DNA of 64,000 nt from Spirodela intermedia (lineage: Eukaryota; Streptophyta; Magnoliopsida; Alismatales; Araceae): positions 2,147,501-2,211,500 of the forward strand of contig LR746267.1 of NCBI GenBank assembly GCA_902729315.2, written 5' to 3'. The translations under genes were made by a program, and so were the position numbers. This document shows, piece after piece, positions 12,836-23,565 of this stretch. The notes beneath the pieces were generated by a model, which did no database searches, was not told the DNA's origin, and saw only the letters and a list, made by a program, of their open reading frames with translations. The stretch's first letter is position 1; the number at the start of each line of letters is the position of its first letter.

Positions 12836-13846
12836 ATGGCGACGGCCGACGACGGCGACGGCGAGGAGGCGGTGACCGGATTCCCCTACCTCCGCCGCCG
12901 TAGAGACGGCAGCGTAAGGCGCCTCAAGGGGACGGATACCGTCCCTCCCTCCATCGACTCCGCCACCGGCGTCGCCTCCAAGGACGTCCCCATCGTCTCC
13001 GCCACCGGCGTCTCCGCCCGCCTCTACCTCCCTCCGCCGCCGCCGGCCTCCTCTGCCGCCGGCGAGAAGCTCCCCATCGTCGTCTACTTCCACGGCGGCG
13101 GCTTCTGCATCGAGTCCGCCGCTTCTCCCACGTACCACCACTACCTCAACTCCCTGGCCGCCGCTGCCCGCGTCCTCTGCGTCTCCGTCGAGTATCGCCG
13201 CGCACCGGAGCACCCGCTCCCCGCCGCCTACGACGACTCCTGGGCGGCCCTCTCCTGGGTCGCCGCTCACGCCGGCGGCGCCGCAGCCGCCTCCCCGCCG
13301 GAGCCGTGGCTCTCCGAGTACGGGGACTTCACCCGGGTCTTCCTCGCCGGCGACAGCTGCGGGGGGAACATCGCCCACAACATGGCCATGCGCGCCGCCG
13401 TGGAGACCCTCAGCTCCGGCTTGAAGATCGAGGGGCTGGTGGCGGTACACCCGTTATTCTGGTTCTCACCGGCGGCCAGCGAGACCTCGGCCAGCGGAGA
13501 TTCCTTTGAGGCCACCTTCGAGGCGTCATGGAGCTTCCTCTACCCGTCGGCGGCGAGGGGGCTGGAGGAGCCTTGCCTGAACCCGGGGGCGGCGGGGGCG
13601 CCGTGCCTGGCGGCGCTGGCCTGCCGGCGGGTGCTGGTTTGCCTGGCGGAGAAGGACCTGTTACGAGATTTAGGGCGCCGCTACTACGAGGCGCTGGAGA
13701 GGAGCGGATTCAGAGGGATATTGGAGAAGCTCGAGTCGGAGGGGGAGGGGCACATCTTCCACCTCCTCAAGCCCGACTGCGACACGGCCAACGAGATGAT
13801 GGAACGAGTCGCCGCTTTCCTCGGTGAAAAGTCAAGCTCACTGTAG
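12836..13846 (+). CDS. Carboxylesterase, CXE family (copy 1)
   Basis: Single-exon 336-aa alpha/beta hydrolase of the plant CXE/GID1-like family, which hydrolyses carboxylic esters; the substrate is unknown. The start sits in a strong context (CCACCATGG). The oxyanion-hole motif HGGGF is at 86-90. The nucleophile elbow GDSCGG gives Ser174. The acid is Asp274 in AEKDLLRD and the base His306 in GHIFHL. All catalytic residues are present, so it is likely active and not a GID1 receptor, which has lost the catalytic His. No signal peptide is seen, so it is probably cytosolic. It is very GC-rich. Residues about 38-204 are nearly identical to copy 2 (22549-23565), while the N-terminal 30 residues and the lid/C-terminal region differ. 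A true paralogue is more likely than an assembly artefact because the ends have diverged. Confidence 0.93.
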   Translation: MATADDGDGEEAVTGFPYLRRRRDGSVRRLKGTDTVPPSIDSATGVASKDVPIVSATGVSARLYLPPPPPASSAAGEKLPIVVYFHGGGFCIESAASPTYHHYLNSLAAAARVLCVSVEYRRAPEHPLPAAYDDSWAALSWVAAHAGGAAAASPPEPWLSEYGDFTRVFLAGDSCGGNIAHNMAMRAAVETLSSGLKIEGLVAVHPLFWFSPAASETSASGDSFEATFEASWSFLYPSAARGLEEPCLNPGAAGAPCLAALACRRVLVCLAEKDLLRDLGRRYYEALERSGFRGILEKLESEGEGHIFHLLKPDCDTANEMMERVAAFLGEKSSSL

Positions 13847-15344
13847 AATCCATTCCAATTCACCGTGGTTAATAACTCCCCACGTCCGTTGACCTTTCTA
13901 AATATCCGTGGACCGGGAATTATTTGGAGGATTTTAAATGCAATTGTCTTTGTCATCAATAATATAAATTCGGGCCATAAGTGTTCAAATTAATTGGGAG
14001 AAAAGACGAAGTACCATTCACTACTAAAAGGATGATTACGTGTATGTTTCTCAGCCTTGGGAGAGCCGATTAAAAATCTTAAAAGTGGTAAAGCTCAAGA
14101 ATGTCTAATTTATTTAAGAACTATTGTTGGTAATGTTCATTTTCATTCAGCTAGCTTCGACTGATTTCAAATCAAAAGTGTATATGTAACTTGGATGAAC
14201 AGCCCCCTCTTCACATCGCCCAAAATTAACCAAAATTAACCATAAGTCATTTTAGCTCATTAAATTTAGCAGATTTTGATATGCATTTGGTGGCTTGAAT
14301 CATTTTCGGTTTGCCAAAGATGTCAAAATAAATTTAATATGATGAAAAGCCTTGTAATTTATGTAAAAATATACTCTAATTAGATGATGACAGTGAAGCT
14401 AATATTTGAAATAGTTGACCTTGTCTTCTAAAGCATAATATCATCCCAACAATGAGCATTCTATCTAGCATTGACTTTTCATAAGCACCTCCTCCATGAA
14501 TGTATGTCTTGTAAGATTTGGTCCCTATGTAGACTAAGAGGGGGAAGGGTTGATTAACTCTTTGAAAAAATGTCCTACTTTGAGACATTTCTTCTTATCT
14601 TGTGCTAGGTGAGACAACACAAAAGTCAATACATGTTAGGTTGATTGGGTCAAGTATGGTAGTCCTGAAATAGACTAGATCGAGTACTAGAAAGGAGGGT
14701 GGATTAATTATCTAACTAATTTTCGCATGTTTATATTTTTAAAATATGTTTTCATAGTTATCTACTAAGTAAGCCTACAAAGACTTAAGTTCAAATACAC
14801 AAGTTGGGACCAACATTGTTTGGGTTGGGTTGGTACATATCAGCTAGGGTCAACTCATTTAGTCAAAATAGGTTAGGTTGACTTAACTAGGTCAACACCT
14901 TGGGTCAATCAACACTTTGGGTCAACATACTAAGTATTAGAATGCAAAAAATACTAAGTTTATCATGTGTTCAGCCTACCTTACATTAAAATCACCTTCC
15001 AAGGTTTTCTACCCATTGTTTTCACTATTCTCCCTTGAAGAATTATAATTAAAATCAGCATAATCAATAAATCTCTTACACAATATATTTTACAAGTCTA
15101 TCACCTTGCACTAGGTATGGATGTATTAGCTTACCTTTTCTACCTTTGTTACAAGCACTCAATGACTTGTAAACTGATTTTTTGTGCTGAGAAGATGAGG
15201 TTTGTTAATTTTTAGGATGTTTAAATGCTTAAAAAAACTTGTGGTGGGGTTACTCTTCCAATAAAACTTTGATTAGTAATTTCAAAATGAGTAGAAGTAT
15301 TCAATATAACATCGATGCATTGTCTAAAAACTTATTTTAGTGGT
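13847..15344. other. AT-rich intergenic DNA
   Basis: No gene is seen. It contains a cluster of GTCAA/TTGAC motifs at 14849-14925. The motif CTAAGAGGGGGAAGGGTTGA at 14538 is echoed at 19659. About 380 bp (14960-15340) resembles 18870-19270. Confidence 0.5.
14960..15340 (+). repeat. Dispersed repeat, copy related to 18870-19270
   Basis: Shared landmarks in order are a GTTCAGCCTACCTT-like start (compare ATTCAACCTACCTTGA), TTTTCA(C/T)TATTCTC, a GCACTA-containing stretch, CTTACC/CTCACCTTTT and a final ATGCATTGT. Identity is low, so it is an old duplicate or repeat. Confidence 0.5.
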
Positions 15345-15960
15345 ATATAATATAACTTAATCATTGAATAATAAATCACTTCAATTTAAAATTTATAAAA
15401 CTAGAAAATATTAATTTAAATTTTTTAGAAGTATTAGATTACGAGTATATCAATTATAATTTGATAAAAAGGCTCCAAAAACAATGAAAAACTTTGAAAT
15501 AGAGGATGTAAAATAATATGAGGTAAAATTTTCAAAATTTTCTCAATGTAGATAATTATTTTATGATTTTTAGACTAAATGATGAAGAGAAATCTATTTA
15601 AAAATTTATGAAAAAAAAACAGATGCTAATGTCAAGATGATGTCAATGCTTTGACGAACATGACTCGGACAAAAACTAACTTTAACTTGATGATTCTTAC
15701 ATAAATAATTATAAGATTTAATTGATCAAATTAAGATTTGTAAAAGTTAAAACAATTATAATTGACTAAAAAAGAATTTTGAAACTTGAAATCACATAAA
15801 ATCATACTAATTTAAAGAATAATTAAGTTTAAAATATGAAAGATAATATTTTGGCACAATGACGGCAATCGTCAAAATTTTGATTGTTTGAAAGGATTTT
15901 CATGCAATGTCCATGGCCCCAAAAGCTCTCTTAGACATGCACAATGTGGGTGATCTCCAC
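15345..15960 (+). repeat. R1 repeat, copy a, 5' part
   Basis: Matches the 5' half of R1 at 57945-58600. Shared features are the start (ACTTAATCATT, AAATTTATAAAACTAGAAAATA), TGATTCTTACATAA, TTTAATTGATCAAATTAAGAT and TGCAATGTCCATGGCC. The copy breaks off at 15960 and resumes at 17104. Confidence 0.75.
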
Positions 15961-17103
15961 AAACTATCGTTGTAATTAAAGTCTAGGTAGATCAAGTTTA
16001 AAATTTATAAGTGAAAAATTTACATAAACTATTGGATGAAATATTGGTAATATCTGGGTCGATCATGAGGATAGTTAGAAATTTTGTGTTATGGTAGCCA
16101 TCACCTACCACAAGCTTGAGCAGGTTGTACGTCGCACGATGGTGCTCACTAAGATGTGCTGGAATCCACAAATGATTGCTCTCCAACTATACTTTAAGAA
16201 GGTGAGAATTTCACTATATTTTGTGAGATGAAAAAGGTAGAAAATAGATTCCAAATATTTTTATCTAGAGCGAAGAGAAAAGGAGACAGTAGACTTTTTT
16301 TAGGGGTTTGAAAACCTTCTAAAGGAAACCTCAAACAAGAATATTCCTCTCAAGAAAGGATCTAAAAGGTTCTACAAGTTTGTTGGTGTCTCCTTTGTAG
16401 CAAATGAATTGTCCTAAATTTAGTGATGGAAAAGAGTATATATAGATGGTTGTTCTGAAGGTTTCCCTTCTCCCATCTATCAGCCTCCTCTTGCAAAGCC
16501 TCATGAACAGTTGAGATGAGTTACAATTTCTAAAAATCAGGTTAGCCATCCTTCCCTCCTTCGGCTATTTTGATTTGGTACACCATGTTCTCCTTCTCCA
16601 TTTCCTGCAATTGATTTTCATTGAGTAGAAAGATGCTCAAAAGGGACCCACATGACATATTTTGAAAGGTTTTTCATCACTTAATCTCACGTGAGATAAA
16701 GTGACGCCTTTCGAAATATCAAACGTCCCTCTCATTAATACAACTTAGACATAAGTCCATAAGAAATAAGACCCTTCTCTTTCATCCTTCTAAAATTCTG
16801 AAATATCATCTAAATAAATTTCAAAAGATATTCAAATCTTGTTCACTACTTTATATATGTTTAAACCAATTTTCAACCATTAGTCCATATAAAAATATAT
16901 TTCTATGCATAAACACATTTTCAAATGTATAATGGGTTAAGTTTGTAAATCACATTTTCAAGTATAAATCATGCCTCTTACATAGAAGTTAATCAAATAA
17001 TAATAATGGTGTCTTACATTGAATTCAAGGCATTATGTTTGCTATAAATAATCAAACTATATGCATAAACTAAATTATATATTATAAATAGACTATTATC
17101 AGT
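15961..17103. mobile_element. 1.1-kb sequence interrupting R1 copy a
   Basis: R1 copy a is colinear with copy d except for this segment, so it is probably an insertion. No clear target-site duplication, terminal repeats or coding sequence is seen. It could also be R1 sequence missing from the other copies. Confidence 0.4.
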
Positions 17104-18245
17104 AGGTAATCTCTAAATCTTCTTGTGAAGTTTAGAAATTAATGAAATAGATCGATGAAGCATCTCTAGCGGCTGTCACCTACTATAATAGAAGTTTGAT
17201 AGTGTTTGAATCTCTAACAACTTTCACTTAACAAAGATGAGTTGAGAGCCTCTTAGAGAGGTTCATCTTCATATTCATGTAGTGAGAAGGGGCTCATATT
17301 ACATTCAGTTTGCTCTAGAGAGGTGATAACTCATCTCTCGGCAGACCATCATATTCTCGACAACGGTGTGTTTGTCGATTAATTAGAAATGATTTCTTCA
17401 ATAAATTTGTGATATTTTCATCTATAATCCTTCATCAGTTGGTAACCACACTCCACAAATCACGTTGATGACATTTTCATTGATGATCGAACGATTCCAA
17501 CAACTTAATAATTGATCAATGCTTTGTAAAAAAATCACGATTTAAGCAAATAAAAACATGAATTTTAGTTGTGGTGGGATTTGAACCCTCATAAGTCATC
17601 TAACTGAGTGAGAGAAGGTTAAAAAATTACCCACATACCCTTGACCTAGTGACATAATGGGCACATTTTCTTCTTAGAATGAAAGGGTATTTTTGGTATT
17701 AAAATACTTAAACACACTAGTTAGCATCGGCATGGGTTTAGTCCCACATCGATTGTTTCCTTATGTTTGGGATGAATATATATTTATACCATGTCCTTAG
17801 TCAAGTGTCATCTCCTAAAATCATAATGGCTACGACCCCCTAGGAGAGGCCCCCATAAAATTAGGTGGTTTGCCCCCATATACACACCTATGTATGAACA
17901 CTCTTTGCCCTATGCCTGGTCGGCCCCTAGTGATGTGGAAGGGGAGTAATGCACATGTGTTATGCATGGTTCCTTAGCCACTTGAGCCCCTAGCTCGTGG
18001 CCCCCCTAGCTAGCCAGTAGGTGCCTCCTTTTTTCCTATTTTTTTCTATTTATTTATTTTTCTTTGTTTTATCTAAAAAACATAAATATAAAAATTATAT
18101 AAATTCACATAAAATCACATTAATCAGATAAATACCCATTTTCACTATTTAAAACAAATAAGTGTATATTTTTCATGACTTAATTCATAAAATAAATATT
18201 TTAACTATTATTAACTCATAATAATAAACACTTATTACGTTGCTA
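17104..18245 (+). repeat. R1 repeat, copy a, 3' part
   Basis: Continues R1: GGTAATCTCTAAATCTTCTT, TCTAGCGGCTGTCACC, ACTCATCTCTCGGCAGA and GTTTGTCGATTAATTAGA. A reverse-strand B-box-like motif GGATTTGAACC follows at 17577-17587, then TTTAGTCCCACATCGATTG with a TATATATTTATA stretch, and a GTGATGTGGAAGGGGAGT block. It ends near the TTATTAACTCATAATAA motif. Confidence 0.8.
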
Positions 18246-20435
18246 TACAGCCCAAAATTTCAACAATTGGAACTCAAATGTCATTGATTGGTCAAAGATT
18301 TTCTAGGTCAGTACAATTATGTAGACATGTCAAGGCAATACTTTTCAAGGTGCGCCACCTTTTTTCGATATTGTGTCATGTGTTATAAATTTTCTTTCAT
18401 GTCATACATTTCTGATTCCTTAGAGAATCTTTGCTTTCTTCTTTCTTTAAATTTTGTATTTTTTTACTAGGTTGATGCATAGTTCGACAAACTAGCTCTC
18501 TCTTTATACTTAGATGAGTCATCACAACATTTTCTTGGTCAACAAACAATCTATCTTTAAGTCTGTCAACATATGAGTTTAAGCATTTTTCTTTGTCCTT
18601 ATATTTTCCTTTTAAAGGTTATCATATTTTCTTAATTCAATTTATCATCTTACATGTATTTTTTGATATCTCTTTTCTTTACATCATGTCTAAAAATATA
18701 GATTTTCACAGTAAAGAATGAGATCTTTATTCTCAAGTTAGTATATTAAAACATATTTTAGAGAATTTTTTTTGTACTTTTATGTTATTAATTCTCAACA
18801 TCAAAATCCATAAACCTAACATAGTTGACACACTAAATAAAAATTAAAGATAAGTACATTATTTATACTCATTCAACCTACCTTGACTTACATAAACGTA
18901 CCAATTGTTCATTCTCTAGGTTTTCATTATTCTCTCTCATAGAATAACACAAAAATTATGGAGGTAATAAATCCTCTTAACAGAACAAACATGTCTATCT
19001 CTCCATTAGGCACTAAGATACTTACTCACCTTTTTTTTCTTTTTTTACCAACACCCTAAGAGTGTATTTGTAGAGAAATAATGATGCAAGACTAAAAAAA
19101 TCAATCTTAAGGCAAACGGATGAACTTTCATGATTTTATAAGGGTTTAAATATTTGAAGCTTTGGTATCACTGTACATGGATGTAGAATTTTGGCACAAA
19201 CTAATCAAACTAAATGCATTGTTGAGGTGTATATTTTAAAAACAAATTATGATATACTTTTTATAGAGTTCAGAAACTTAGCTATTACAATACAAATGAA
19301 TAAGCGTTGAATAGTTACATATCTTTTAGCTCAACCCTATGTTGAAGTGCATATCAATCTAGAAGGTCAGCTTAATGAACTACCAACTTTTGACTAAGTA
19401 TACACATATCAACAAGCAATCATATAGGATATTTTGCAGTTGGTTAGAGGTATTCTAGCACAGTCGAGTCATTTTAGAATGTCTTACATGTTAGCTCTCT
19501 TAGAGAAAATCTTTATTTTCTCTTTCAAGTTTAATTTAATAGTTCCTATGCTAACTCATGGGCTTGAATTAATGTCTCTTCCTAAAATACTTTCCTTCTA
19601 TATCACTTTCTTGATCATCTTTTTTATTGTTGGATTTAGTGTGGCTAAGTGAAATACTAAGAGGTGGGGTAAATTGGATCTCTTATGTTTTCCTGTTGTA
19701 CTTTTGTATTTTGTCTGTATCTATATGTGTCAACACATACTTTATAACATTTTTTAAGATCTTTATGCATATTTACCTTAGTCATTTCTCCTTTATCATG
19801 GGAACACTATGATCTCTTTCTCTCTCACTCATGACTTTGAGAAATATAGAGAATTTTATACTAGTTCATTCTTCACTAAGTTACATCAAAACCTAGAGGA
19901 TTTAACTATTACATTTCACTATTTTCATCTAGAAATACAACTGATTTCACAAGATAAGCCCCCAATCACCACTATTTGATCTTGACAAAGATCTCACCTT
20001 TCACGAGTAGATATTAACTCTCAACACTTTGTGCCTAAGTCATTATATAAAATTATCATCAAAGAACAACCCTCTCAATGGGCAATTTTCAACTTTCAAC
20101 ATCTCATGCCTTGGTCCTATTTTATCTCCACTCACCACCTAAATCACCTTAGGATTTGATGGAGAGAGACAACCTTCAATTCAGTTGGTTGATTCATATA
20201 TCATTGCAGATGAGCGAGCAGGATGAAGCTTTGATTAACTCTTTGAGACACGTAATTGATTTGTTGTAGAGAATTGAATAAGATCTTCTTCTTGAACTTG
20301 AGTGAATGATGTTGATGAAAAAAATTTCATTGAACATTAATCTTGATTCACCTTTAGTTTGTTCTCTTTATACTCTAATGTATCTCTATCATTTCAGCAT
20401 TTGAAAATAATTATATGAGTTTGAAAATCTTCTCA
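18246..20435. other. AT-rich intergenic DNA
   Basis: No gene is supported; short open frames look random. It holds the second copy of the repeat at 14960-15340 (18870-19270) and a CTAAGAGGTGGGGTAAATTGG-like motif at 19659. Confidence 0.5.
18870..19270 (+). repeat. Dispersed repeat, copy related to 14960-15340
   Basis: Second member of the pair described at 14960-15340, in the same orientation and 3.9 kb away, on the far side of R1 copy a. Confidence 0.5.
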
Positions 20436-21110
20436 TTGTTCCACCAGTGTACCGATGACCTATAGTTGCTTAACAGTACAAATTTTTTATTATTGAGTTT
20501 GTTATTCATGATATTTCATTTGGAGATTTGTAACTGATTAACAAATGATTTCTCTTTTAGAGTCTTACCTAGTGGTGGTCATTTAACTTATCTTTAGTCC
20601 ACATATTTTACTAACGAGTTACCATTGAGAATTCACAATTTTGACTTTCGGTCATGCTTCAATTCCAATCTTTCTGTTATCATATAGATTGTATTTGATA
20701 ATGTGTTTGAAGATTTTCAACTAATCAACAAACATCTTTGTCTATAATGTCAAGCTGAAATATAATCATCGAGCTCATCATTTTCTCCACATATTCAAGT
20801 GACGTGTTACTGTCTAGGGCACATGAGACCGACCTTTGGTTATTTCTTACTTCAAAACATGTGTACATCCCATAAATGATCTTCAAAGCTTCTTTCTAGA
20901 GATTTGTGATACTTCAATGGTTACTTTTATTTTTGAGATTGAGTTGAAATTGGTTGTTTTCTCCACATAAGATTCTTATGTGTTGCTGTACAAGTTACAT
21001 GGTAAAGACTCTATGTTTCTTCGATAGCTTCATCCAAATGGTTCAACTCAGCCGTCATGTAAGATCGGAGATTGAATCATGCTTCAGTCACTGATCGTGT
21101 GATTTTGCTC
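20436..21110 (+). repeat. Degenerate tandem repeat, period about 175-190 bp
   Basis: A motif close to TTTCTCCACATA recurs at about 20597, 20784 and 20960. A GGAGATTTGTAACT-like motif recurs at about 20523, 20709 and 20898. Both series are spaced by 175-190 bp. About three to four decayed units are visible. Confidence 0.5.
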
Positions 21111-22548
21111 TAAGTATTTGATTAGCTTTCTACAGTGTCATCATAGTGATCTCAATTTCAAATTTCACCCATGTTTTGATCCGTATGATGTTCAAATATT
21201 TTGGCCATCATTTTTTCTACCTTTGCATAGCTTGTTTCTTGAGTATTTTCAACAGTGTATTTTCTTTGATATTTCAAATGCTCTCCATTCTAAAGCTTTT
21301 ATTTTCATAATGCTCAAGTGCCACATTCAAATTCCACAGATAATTTTATTTTTAGGAATATACGTGAAACTTTGTCACACATGTTATTCTGCACTTATAT
21401 TATGATAATATTATATTTTATTATTTCAACATAAAAAAATATCTAAAAAATGTAACTCATTGAATTCATTGTTAGCCATAGAATTGTACCAATCATCATC
21501 AATATATATATATATATATAATGTTTTTCAAATATGTTCCATATATGATATAAATCATGATATATAAACAATTCAATTGATATTCAATAAATCATTAGAA
21601 AATAATTCATAAATAAAACTTTCAATATAAGTGTCGAAATTAAGGATATCTACACATCATAGCAGACTACAAGATATTAATATATTGGTTAATGTGATTA
21701 GGTAGGAAAGATTAACAATTTTAATTTATGAAAATGTAAAATAGAAGAAACGTGCATAAATAGAGTGATTAAATAATTTGAAGAATAAGTTTTATATTTA
21801 CTATTCTGTCACAATAATGTAAGATTTATAACTTTTCTATCATGAACTACGATTCTCATGGCAACTCATTCCTTGTGCTTACGCTAATCTCAAAAAGACC
21901 ACATGGTACACACTCTTAGATCTAACTGTGCATAGTTGTGGACACTATCATGATCTTCTAGTACTAACAAACATGAGCCATTAAATAATTGTTGATACCA
22001 TCGTACCAAATGATATTTACTCTAACTAGCACATAAATATCTACCGAAGTTATTGGCCATCCGCCAGTTTTCCTCTCTCCGGTCTGCCATATGGTGTATC
22101 TAGACATTACTAACTCCTCTATGCTATAAACCCTGTGCTATAAACAAGCGACGACGCTATCAAACATGACATCAAGACACTCACAATTTAACCACGAACA
22201 TAACATAGTGCAAGGATGAAATGAAGGGCTTTACCGGGTAACAAAAGACTTTTGCTCGAAAATACTAAGCCCATAGATCTGCATCTAGAGGAGGATGATC
22301 CACTATTACAGAGTAGGAGTCCATAACCTCTTTTTTTTATAGAATAGACCAAGTCACAAATAAGCACCAGCAGAAGATGAGGGAATGGGAGGTCACTAAT
22401 CAATGCACACCGGGTGGGTCGGTGCATGTGGGGGAGGTGAGCCTCCGCCAGCATCATCGATTCGACGTTATAACAAGGGCACCGGCAAGGCGTATGGCGA
22501 CGTAACAAGGGCACCCGCCTTGCCCTTTCTTCCGTCGGTTCTCCGGCC
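21111..22548. other. Upstream region of CXE copy 2
   Basis: AT-rich DNA with no gene. A (TA) run lies at 21501-21520. GC content rises from about 22400 towards the carboxylesterase start. No TATA box could be chosen with confidence. Confidence 0.45.
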
Positions 22549-23565
22549 ATGACGATGCATGGGGACGGCAGCGGCGGCGAGGTGGCCGAGAACTTCGCCC
22601 AGTTGTTCTACGTTTACCAAGACGGACGCGTAGAGCGGCTCATGGGGACCGCCGTCGTCCCTCCCTCCGTCGACTCCGCCACCGGCGTCGCCTCCAAGGA
22701 CGTTCCCATCGTCTCCGCCACCGGCGTCTCCGCCCGCCTCTACCTCCCTCCGCCGCCGCTGGCCTCCTCCGCCGCCGGCGAGAAGCTCCCCATCGTCGTC
22801 TACTTCCACGGCGGTGCCTTCTTCGTCGAGTTCGCCGCTTCTCCCACGTACCACCAATACCTCAACTCCCTGGCCGCCGCTGCCCGCGTCCTCTGCGTCT
22901 CCGTCGAGTATCGCCGCGCACCGGAGCACCCGCTCCCCGCCGCCTACGACGACTCCTGGGCGGCCCTCTCCTGGGTCGCCGCTCACGCCGGCGGCGCCGC
23001 AGCCGCCTCCCCGCCGGAGCCGTGGCTCTCCGAGTACGGGGACTTCACCCGGGTCTTCCTCGCCGGCGACAGCTGCGGGGGGAACATCGCCCACAACATG
23101 GCCATGCGCGCCGCCGTGGAAACCCTCAGCTCCGGCTTGAAGATCGAGGGGCTGGTGGCGGTGCACCCCTACTTCTGGTTCCGCCCGGCGTCCCGCCCGA
23201 GCATCGCCGGCCCAGCGGAGGCGCTGACAGCGTGGATCGAGAGACTTTGGCGGCTCTCCTACCCGTCGGCAGCGAGGGGGCTGGAGGAGCCTTGCATGAA
23301 CCCTGCGGTGCCGGGGGCTCCGAGCATGGCGACACTGGCCTGCCGGCGGGTGCTGGTCTGCCTGGCCGAGGAAGACTTCCTGGTGGAGCAGGGCGCCTGC
23401 TACTTGGAGGCGTTGCAGAAGAGCAGATTCCCAGGGCCGGTGGAGCTCTTCCACTCCTCCGGCGAGGAGCACATTTTCCACCTCACCAAGCCCGGAACTG
23501 CCGCCGCTGGGGAGATGATGGACCGCCTCGTGGGTTTCCTCCATGGAATGTCGAGCTCTCCTTGA
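22549..23565 (+). CDS. Carboxylesterase, CXE family (copy 2)
   Basis: Single-exon 338-aa CXE-type alpha/beta hydrolase with an unknown ester substrate. A second in-frame ATG two codons on (22555) is an alternative start. The oxyanion motif is HGGAFF (87-92), the nucleophile Ser175 in GDSCGG, the acid Asp276 in AEEDFL and the base His308 in EEHIFHL. The set is complete. Its N-terminus (AENFAQLFYVYQDGRVERL) is closer to the usual CXE pattern than that of copy 1, so this may be the more conserved member. From 22657 to 23162 it matches copy 1 over about 506 bp with 11 substitutions and no gaps. Identity then drops sharply in the lid and C-terminal region, apart from a short near-identical patch around YPSAARGLEEPC. 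It lies upstream of the RING1 gene on the same strand; no functional link is implied. Confidence 0.93.
   Translation: MTMHGDGSGGEVAENFAQLFYVYQDGRVERLMGTAVVPPSVDSATGVASKDVPIVSATGVSARLYLPPPPLASSAAGEKLPIVVYFHGGAFFVEFAASPTYHQYLNSLAAAARVLCVSVEYRRAPEHPLPAAYDDSWAALSWVAAHAGGAAAASPPEPWLSEYGDFTRVFLAGDSCGGNIAHNMAMRAAVETLSSGLKIEGLVAVHPYFWFRPASRPSIAGPAEALTAWIERLWRLSYPSAARGLEEPCMNPAVPGAPSMATLACRRVLVCLAEEDFLVEQGACYLEALQKSRFPGPVELFHSSGEEHIFHLTKPGTAAAGEMMDRLVGFLHGMSSSP

Noticed and set aside
12773-13450. 225-codon open frame antisense to CXE copy 1
   Set aside because: It is a composition shadow of a GC-rich gene. Its translation is a low-complexity Gly/Val/Asp sequence, and the sense frame has full catalytic motifs.
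17560-17640. Possible functional tRNA gene on the reverse strand of R1
   Set aside because: Only a B-box-like motif is convincing. An acceptor stem, anticodon arm and clear A box could not be built.
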